A stretch of DNA of 64,000 nucleotides from Cymodocea nodosa. Lineage: Eukaryota > Streptophyta > Magnoliopsida > Alismatales > Cymodoceaceae. Position numbers and translations under genes: made by a program. Below are positions 57,426 through 64,000 of the stretch, piece by piece (within the stretch, counting starts at the first letter, position 1; each line of letters starts with the position of its first letter). The notes below the pieces were generated by a model, which worked only from the letters and a program-made list of their open reading frames with translations, was not told the DNA's origin and searched no databases. The stretch covers positions 5,270,001 to 5,334,000 of the forward strand of contig CM072337.1 in NCBI GenBank assembly GCA_036874045.1. The letters run 5' to 3'.

Positions 57426-58062
57426 TCTACCAAAACCTAAATTAGTAAAAGATATTAGATCATTTCTAGGACATGCTAGATTTTATAGAAGATTTATTAA
57501 AGATTTTAGCAAAATAGCTAGACCTTTAACCAATTCAGTAAAAGATGTCCCATTTAACTTTGATAAAAATTGCAAAGAAGCATTTTTCAAGCTTAAAACT
57601 AGCTTAATTTCAACTCCTATAATTCAAGCACCTGATTGGCGCCATCCATTTGAATTAATGTGTGATGCATCTGATTTTGCTGTAGGAGCAATGTTGGGAT
57701 AGAAGATAGAAAAATCTCCTAGAGTGATTCATTATGCAAGCAAAATTTTAAATGATGCTCAAGTTAATTATACAACTATTGAAAAAGAGCTGTTAGTTGT
57801 TGTGTTTGCCTTAGAAAAGTTTAGATCATATCTGATTGGAGCTAAAGTGATAGTATACATGGATCATTCAGCTTTAAAACACCTAATAGCAAAGAAAGAG
57901 ACCAAACCTAGATTGATCTGATGGATATTATTATTACAAGAATTTGATCTAGAAATTAAAGATAAAAAAGGTTGTGAGAATGTAGTAGCAGATCATTTAT
58001 CAAGATTACAAATAGAAAAATCAAATATTGAAATTAAGGATAATTTTCCTAATGAACAATTA
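57426..58062 (+). pseudogene. G3 RT end and RNase H
   Basis: After C4 pol resumes with KPKLVKDIRSFLGHARFYRRFI, PIIQAPDWRHPFELMCDASDFAVGAMLG (RNase H first Asp), [18 protein letters not shown] (Glu), [14 protein letters not shown] (Asp), and DHLSRL at the end. Only two stops (near 57702 and 57921). RNase H removes the RNA strand of the RNA-DNA hybrid. Runs in frame into integrase. Confidence 0.9.
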
Positions 58063-59385
58063 ATGACCATCAACACGATGCCTTGGTATGCAGACATAGT
58101 TAATTACTTAGTTACTGGTTTAACACCTAAGGATTGGAATAGACAAGATAAGAAATTGTTCTTTTCAAGGGTAAAATATTACTATTGGGAAGGCCCATAC
58201 TTATTTAAGAAATGTCCTAATCTGGTTTTAAGGAGGTGTGTTCCAGAAACTGAATATCAAAGCATATTGTCTTTCTACCATGACCAAGCATGTGGAGGGC
58301 ATTTTGGTTCAGGGAAAACTATTGCTAAAATTCTACAATGTGGATTTTATTGGCCAACACTATTCAAAGATGCTCATAAATATTACTTAAGTTGTTTAAA
58401 ATGTCAACAAATAAGAAGAATATCAAAGAGGAATATGCTACCTTTTAATCCTATTATTGAGGTTGAAATCTTTGATGTGTGGGGAATAGATTTTATGGGT
58501 CCATTTCCTATGTCTAATCAATTTAATTATATATTGTTGGGAGTGGATTATGTATCTAAATGGATAGAAGCTATTCCTACAAAAACTAATGACAACAAAG
58601 TGGTAATACATTTTATAAGAACCAATATAATTGTTAGATTTGGAATACCTAAAGCTATTATCAGTGATAGAGGAACTCATTTCTGTAATAGAAGTTTTGA
58701 AGCCTTAATGAAGAAATATAGAGTAAACCACAAAATTGCAACATCATATCATCCGCAAACAAGTGGACAAGTAGAAAGTGCAAACAAACAAATTAAGTTA
58801 ATCTTAGAAAAAGTAGTAAATCCTACTAGAACAAATTGGGCTAATAGTTTGATAGATGCACTTTGGGCTTATAGAACTGCTTATAAGACAAGCTTAGGTA
58901 TGTCACCTTTTAGGCTAGTATATGGAAAAAGTTCTCATTTAGCAGTTGAAATTGAACATAAAGCTTATTGGGCATTAAAAACTCTTAACACTAATTTAAA
59001 TCAAGCTACTGAGAATAGAAAAATACAATTGATTGAATTAGAAGAATTTAGGAATGAAGCTTATTCAAAAATTGTAAGAGAAAAAGAGAAAATGAAGTTC
59101 TAGCATGATAGGAAAATTAATCCAAAAACCTTTGAAATAGGACAAGAAGTATATCTTTACATGACTAGACTCCATAACCATCCAAGAAAATTAAGATCTA
59201 GATGAGCAAGACCTTACATAGTTTGAAATATTTATCCCTATAGAGCTATTGAAATTGAAAATCCTAAAAATCAGAATATATTTAAAGTAAATGGATAAAG
59301 ACTTAGACCTATTTTGAAAATACTAAAAAGTTCCTTTGGAATTATAAAAGAAGTAATAGTAGAGGACTACTCGAGCTTTACTTAG
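58063..59385 (+). pseudogene. G3 integrase, 346-codon open core
   Basis: Open from 58063 to 59103, containing the HHCC domain ([10 protein letters not shown] ... CLKCQQ, 58279-58410) and the whole catalytic core: Asp 58489-58491 (GIDFMGPF), Asp 58666-58668 (SDRGTHF), Glu 58774-58776 (QVESANKQ), spacing DX35E. The C-terminal domain (TFEIGQEVYLYMTRLHN, FKVNG, RPILK) continues in frame to 59385 but has stops at 59101, 59203, 59224 and 59296. Most intact gene of G3, yet its polyprotein upstream is broken, so no product is expected. Confidence 0.92.
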
Positions 59386-60089
59386 TAAGAAATTTTCTAA
59401 GTATATATAAATAAAAAAAACCTTATTTAAATATAATCACAGTTAAACCGAAAGGAATTATCGATTTTATCGAAACATATTTTAAAAGAAAAAAATCATT
59501 GTGGTTCAACCGACAGGATCCATCAATCTGACCGAAACACAAAAGCATAAAAGAATATATATATTATATTTAGTTTAATGTCGGTGTTACCGAAGTATAG
59601 TATCGATTCCATTGATAGAGAAAAAAAGAAAAAAATTAATTTAGGTCCAACCGAGGAATATAACGGTTTGACCGAAAAATTTTAAAATGTTGGAAAATTA
59701 AGAATCAGCTAGACCAAAAATTCTTCGATCTTGATCGAAGTAAAAATTATTATTATATGCATTTTTATTAGATATAACTTTACGGAAAGTTCGTTGAGTT
59801 AAGTGTAACTCAACAAACTTACTTCGTTGAGTCTAGGATAAGTTAACGAATTTACCCCGTTGAGTTAACTATAACTCAACAAAATACTGTAGCTAAGTCC
59901 ACAGACATAGTTAACCGTAATTCCATGGATGAGAGAGCGAGAGTTTTGCGTGGGAAGTGACCTGATTACCCGCCTAAACTTAGGGCTTATTTATACTAAA
60001 CTTAGGGTTTTAGGGCATTATCCATAGAATCATTTAGAACTTAGAATAGTAGATATCAAAATGATTCCGTTCCGTTGTGTAACTCCACA
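59386..60089 (+). other. G3 post-integrase spacer
   Basis: Non-coding. ACCGA/TCGGT motifs at 59440-59680 (GTGGTTCAACCGACAGGATC), inverted-repeat cluster at 59790-59935, then a GC-richer stretch (GATTACCCGCCTAAACTTAG) also present in G1 at 2890-2950. Confidence 0.7.
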
Positions 60090-60303
60090 ATGAGGAAGAT
60101 GACACTTGAGTTCTGGGAAAATGCAGTTGACACGTCAGAATTTCTTAAAGATTCAAAGGAATGGCACACAAGGTAGAAAATCAAGAATACGATGAGGGAA
60201 AAAGAGCTACAAAAGGTAGAATTTGACCTTTTCTACTGGAGGAAAGTCTTAGTAGATTTAGGTATACAAATACCTTAGATTCTAGAAAGAACCATAATGA
60301 AAA
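60090..60303 (+). pseudogene. Start of G3 third ORF, truncated
   Basis: ATG 60090 (MRKMTLEFWENAVDTSEFLKD), then REKELQKVEFDLFYWRKVLVDLGIQIP and LERTIMKIDH. Matches the first 70 codons of the G1 third ORF (2801-2590). One stop near 60174. At about 60304 the sequence passes into gag leader (G4). Confidence 0.75.
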
Positions 60304-61215
60304 TTGATCATTTGCTTTATGGACGTGCATTATAAATATAAAACAAAATGTTATTTACGAGTTACCAGCACTTGTGTAAGAAAAGGAAATTCATTGGGGA
60401 ATTGGAAGAAGTAGTTGATTCAACTTCATCCGTCAACAACTATTTACTGAATATAAAGCTTTAGACTAGTATGCAATTAATCTTCTACTATTTTACTTTA
60501 TGTTAAGAGTTTATGAGCACATAGATTCATTCTCCTAGCACTAAATGATTAATAAGAACACCTACACAGGATTATTCAACATAGAGACGTACTAAAATAT
60601 TTTTTGAATTAGACTTTAATGAAATCCTTAGGGGTGTAGCTAACCTTTCTTTAAAAGAGAATGAAGATATGGCTGCTCCAGTAGAGAAACCATTAGGGGA
60701 AACTTTGTATCCTGAATTAGTTGATGAACCTTCATGTATTCGATTGCCAAACTTTGAGGGAGATAGGTTTGAACTGAAATCTAATTATATTAGTCAATTG
60801 CCACATTTTCATGGATTAGAAAAAGAGGATGCCTATTATTTCCTTAAAGAATTTAACGAAGTTTGTCAAATGATGAAAATGTCAAACATGAGTAAAGATG
60901 CTATTAAATTTAGATATTTCCCTTTTGCTTTAAAAGACACAGTTAAGAGATGGTTATATACTCTGTCACCTAATTCAATTTCTACATGTACTGAATTTTG
61001 CTCTATTTTTTAGAAAAATATTATCCAACACATCAAACAATTAAAAAGAAGGAAATATTAATGTGTAGCCAAAAACAAGGAGAATCATTCTGGAAATATT
61101 TTGAAAGATTTAAAGATTTACTAACTCAATGTCCACATCATGCAATGAGTAAAGCACAATTAATAGGTATAATTTATGAAGGCATAGATGTTTCAACAAA
61201 ATCTTTATTAGAATC
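60304..61215 (+). pseudogene. G4: gypsy gag fragment
   Basis: 60304-60512 matches the G2 gag leader (16620-16440 reversed). Gag frame starts at ATG 60513 with stops near 60522, 60543 and 60576, then an open capsid part from 60669: SCIRLPNFEGDRFELKSNYI, QLPHFHGLEKEDAYYF, KRWLYTLSPNSIS; a frameshift near 61010; FLEKYYPTHQT and ESFWKYFERFKDLLTQCPHH. Cut after DVSTKSLLES by the C5 LTR at 61216. Highly similar to G2 gag. It follows pol rather than preceding it, so it is either a separate truncated element or a rearranged part of G3. Confidence 0.88.
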
Positions 61216-61563
61216 TGTTGAGTATTTTGTTTTGATGATGTGTGCTAAATGAAAATAATCATATTTGCTCAATTACTATTACTTGTGAAAATAAATTAAA
61301 ATCATCAATTAATACAGAAAAAGTTTACTGATATAAATACTTGTCTATATTAGATCTGAAATTATACTAAGTTAATAACTAGTCGTTTCATTACATTAAT
61401 TTCTCATTTAACTAAACGTTAAGTTAACGTGTGTTTTTATTGAAAAGCATGATATGTTTTAAAGTTATATCTTCTATATCATGAATAGTGCACGTTTAGA
61501 CAACTCGTTAAGCTAGAGTGTTATTTGTATAGAGGTCACGTGAGAATTCGTTAAGTTAGAGGC
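61216..61563 (+). repeat. C5: partial copia LTR
   Basis: Starts TGTTGAGTATTTTG and matches the first 350 bp of the C2 LTR (plus strand). Interrupted at 61563 by C6; its remainder would lie beyond the window. Confidence 0.9.
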
Positions 61564-62811
61564 TGTAGGATCGTCTATATCACAAGAGGGGGGGTGAATT
61601 GTGTCTTTAGTAATTAAACTAGCAGATAAAATAAGAGCACAAAACACTCATAAATGAAATTCTATTCTTTTATTTCAAGACAGAATTTACAATATCTTTT
61701 CAGCTCAATTCCCTTCTTGACGGTTTTGATACAGTAATTTTTGATATACAATTCAAATAGGAAAACAAAGCTCTTTTTCAAAACTAATTTTGAATTGTAT
61801 AAAACCTGATCTTTATGCACACAGCTTTTTTCTTTCTCTTTGCTCAACTTCTGTATCTCTTCTTCTCCAGTTGTCGAATTTCCAGACTTCTTGCATTTGT
61901 AGCTCCTTTTCTAAAATTTCTTGGAATTTCGAACTTCTTCTAATGTTGGAGAACTTTTCAGAATATGAATATTCAAACTTAACTTTTCAGTTAGGGATCT
62001 AGATTGAATATTCAGACTTGGTTTTTTTTTTGAGATTGGGATCCCCTGTTGTAATGTAGCTCGTACTCTCTATTAGTAGTCGAACTCTGTTGTCTTTCAC
62101 GTTCAGCATGTTCATCCACTTGATCCACAATCCATATTCCATAATTCACGTACTAATTTTCTCTTTAATCAAAATTACTTTCTTTTTGAGTTTCCACTTT
62201 CTCCACAATCATTTTGAATTTCCACGATCTCCACTTGTAGATATATCGAGAATTTTTATCTTCTTGGAGTCTTGTAGAATATCTTCTAAGTTTTCAATTT
62301 AGTCGAACATTTATCCTTTAAGTCCTGTAAAAACTCGAACACTTATCCTTTAACTCTTCGAGTTTTCTGCACCTGCAAAACACGTGACTAAACAAAGAAA
62401 CTTATCTATTCGTTAGTCCTTTTATAAAACTCGAACAGTTATCTATCCATGCGTATAAAAAACTCGAACAGTTATCTATCCATGCGTATAAAAAACTCGA
62501 ACAGTTATCTAACTATTCGATTTTTCATTACCGAACGCATATGGAAAACACGTGACAACTTAAAACATTAAAAGCACATGTGCAGATAACTTAACTATAT
62601 GAGTTTTTAACATAAAGTATTTGACAAAAACGAAACGTTAACTATCTACAAGTTTAACTATTGCAAATCTAGCTCTTTGGAAATCTTTAATTTATCCAAT
62701 ATAAAAATGAAACTTTCCGATAATCTGTTAACTATTATACTTAGAGAATATTATGTAGACTTATTTAAATATGTTAATAAAGCATATATCATCAAAATTA
62801 AATACCTAACA
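61564..62811 (-). repeat. C6 3' LTR
   Basis: 1248 bp, plus-strand ends TGTAGGATCG and CCTAACA; same family as the C1 LTRs. A 32-bp unit with AACTCGAACAGTTATCTATC is repeated in tandem at about 62428-62510. Confidence 0.93.
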
Positions 62812-63137
62812 ATCTCCCCCTTTTTGATGATGTCAAAACCTAATAAGTCACATAATTTATATCTCCCCCTTTTTGGCATTATAAAAAAGTAAACAAACTA
62901 TTTTCTCCCCCTTTAGGAAGTTAAGTTTTATAAATGTAAGGAAGGATATCTTACTAAGTATATATTAATCAAAACGATAGTGTCAACCATACATAGGATT
63001 TATGGATTAAGCAAAAACTGTTTAATATCATAAACTGTGAAAAATAATCACGTAACATTAAAATCAGTAAACAGTTTACATAATGGTTTTGGTTACAAAT
63101 TACAAAAAATAAATCATGTAATACATAATTTGTATAA
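62812..63137 (-). other. C6 region with three polypurine tracts
   Basis: Complement of AAAAAGGGGGAGAT at 62812-62825, AAAAAGGGGGAGA at 62862-62875 and AAAGGGGGAGA at 62905-62915: three tracts in 100 bp, the first beside the LTR. Confidence 0.8.
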
Positions 63138-64000
63138 TCACAAGCCTCTTTGTCTTTGAAAAATATCAATCAGAGTATCTGAAATTTTCTTTGCAATATC
63201 TGTACTAACTCTGTTTATCTGATCAAGTAATGCCTGATCTAAATCATTTTAAGAAACTTATGATGGTTGCTGTAAAAATTCAGTATTTATGTCTGTATCT
63301 ATACCTGTATGTATTTCTCTGTGTATACCTTGTTGTATATCTGTATGTTGCTATGTTTCTATAATTCTGTGGATTGTTGCTGTGTTTGCCGAACCTGTTG
63401 TTGTTGTCTAAGGATAGGTGTATCTGTCGCTTGGTATTTTTGGAGTTCCTTTATAGAGAAAGATCGTGACTTTAATCTTTTCTATGGCCAAGGTGTAATA
63501 TCTGTTTGACTTGCCACAATTCTAAAAATTGTATCACCATAAAATAATTTACTCTGCAAATGTAAGATATGAGAAACAAAAATATCATACTAGTTCACCT
63601 ATATATGGTTGATTAATGCGTATGTAGCATAAAGACAACATCTACCAACTTATGCCCCATGACCAAACCTCTAAAACAATGTAGCATGCAATATTGTTGC
63701 AATAAAACGTGCTTGGCCATTTAAGTCATTTAGTAATGTCAATGGTTTGTTGGTAGTTGGATCTTTGGCTAAACTTGTAATGTCCCATCCCAATCGATAA
63801 ACCTATTTTCTTTCTGATAATTTAACACCTTCATTTTTCAGACCAAGTACTTGATGAAGTAAATCTGGAGTTAAATATATGTCATTTTCTTGTATATTAG
63901 AAATAGGAATACCTTCTTCCACTATTAAGTTTGAGTAAAAACAACTGAGAAGTTCGGGTATAGCAAGATGGCTTGGCTGTTGTGGAAGTAGAGTCAACAA
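63138..64000 (-). pseudogene. C6 ORF3, C-terminal part
   Basis: Minus-strand frame running into the window from beyond 64000 and ending at the TGA at 63138-63140. From the right: LLSCFYSNLIVEEGIPISNIQ, LLHQVLGLKNEGVKLSERK (63803), then the MRLL/ARFIATIL, LYATYALINH and YDIFVSHILHL equivalents, and a Gln-poor tail ending in FQRQRGL. Stops near 63800, 63670 and 63590. Closest to the C1 ORF3 (10649-12328). Confidence 0.8.

Larger units (their letters stand above)
45134..60303 (+). mobile_element. G3: Ty3/gypsy (Athila/Tat-like) element, interrupted by C4
   Basis: Plus strand: 5' LTR 45134-47166, tRNA-Asp primer site, CCHC remnant, protease, RT (to 49974), C4, RNase H, integrase (to 59385), spacer and the start of the third ORF (60090-60303). 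The sequence then jumps to gag (G4). No 3' LTR is present in the window. Confidence 0.87.
61564..64000 (-). mobile_element. C6: Sirevirus-like copia element of the C1 family, partial
   Basis: Minus strand: 3' LTR 61564-62811, polypurine tracts, ORF3 C-terminal part up to the window end. Left flank GAGGC (61559-61563) should recur at its right end outside the window. Confidence 0.9.

Noticed and set aside
1..64000. CRISPR-like arrays, bacterial operons, rRNA or tRNA genes, organelle inserts
   Set aside because: Nothing of the kind is visible; spaced repeats are LTR motif arrays and the only tRNA-like matches are primer-binding sites.

Overview
This is AT-rich nuclear DNA from a flowering plant (species not determinable). 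It consists almost entirely of LTR retrotransposons nested inside one another. I found no free-standing host gene, rRNA, tRNA or CRISPR array. The only host-type gene is an F-box gene lying inside one retroelement. Element names used here: G1-G4 for Ty3/gypsy (Athila/Tat-like, primer site for tRNA-Asp), C1-C6 for Ty1/copia (Sirevirus-like: long LTRs, multiple polypurine tracts, third ORF after pol), T1 for a small Tnt1-like copia element.

Layout. G1 (minus strand) is the oldest host and spans about 1-45133. Its 3' LTR is at 1-783, third ORF at 784-2801, integrase at 3532-4853 and RNase H/RT at 4857-6194. It is then split by C1 (6195-25187), continues as RT at 25188-25513, is split by C2 (25514-37404, plus strand), continues as protease/gag at 37405-38452, and is split by C3 (38453-44945, truncated). 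It ends in a 5' LTR scrap at 44946-45133. C1 carries T1 (7414-10367) in its 3' LTR and G2 (12329-20003) in its third ORF. G3 (plus) starts at 45134. Its RT is split by C4 (49975-57425), after which RNase H, integrase and a spacer follow to 60303. A gag piece, G4 (60304-61215), is cut by a C5 LTR fragment (61216-61563), which is cut by C6 (61564 to the window end). Target-site duplications read directly from the sequence support the nesting: ATCTC for C1, CTCTA for C2, TCTAC for C4, TAGCA/CAGCA for G2, CTAGC/CTAAC for T1.

How the parts relate. C2 is the only element with gag, protease, integrase, RT/RNase H and ORF3 all recognisable, but it carries stops and frameshifts. Several others are non-autonomous: C1 keeps gag and ORF3 without pol, C4 keeps only ORF3 between complete LTRs, G2 keeps gag plus the F-box gene, T1 keeps only RT/RNase H. 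The most unusual signals are: (1) a homologous third ORF in both the gypsy and the copia elements; (2) a tract of about 105 bp in the G2 LTR that is closer to the C4 copia LTR than to other gypsy LTRs; (3) a full-length F-box gene inside G2; (4) a short inverted-repeat motif (TCCGTTGAGTTA / TAACTCAACGGA) and CACGTG boxes recurring in unrelated LTRs and spacers. All boundaries and identities were judged by eye.
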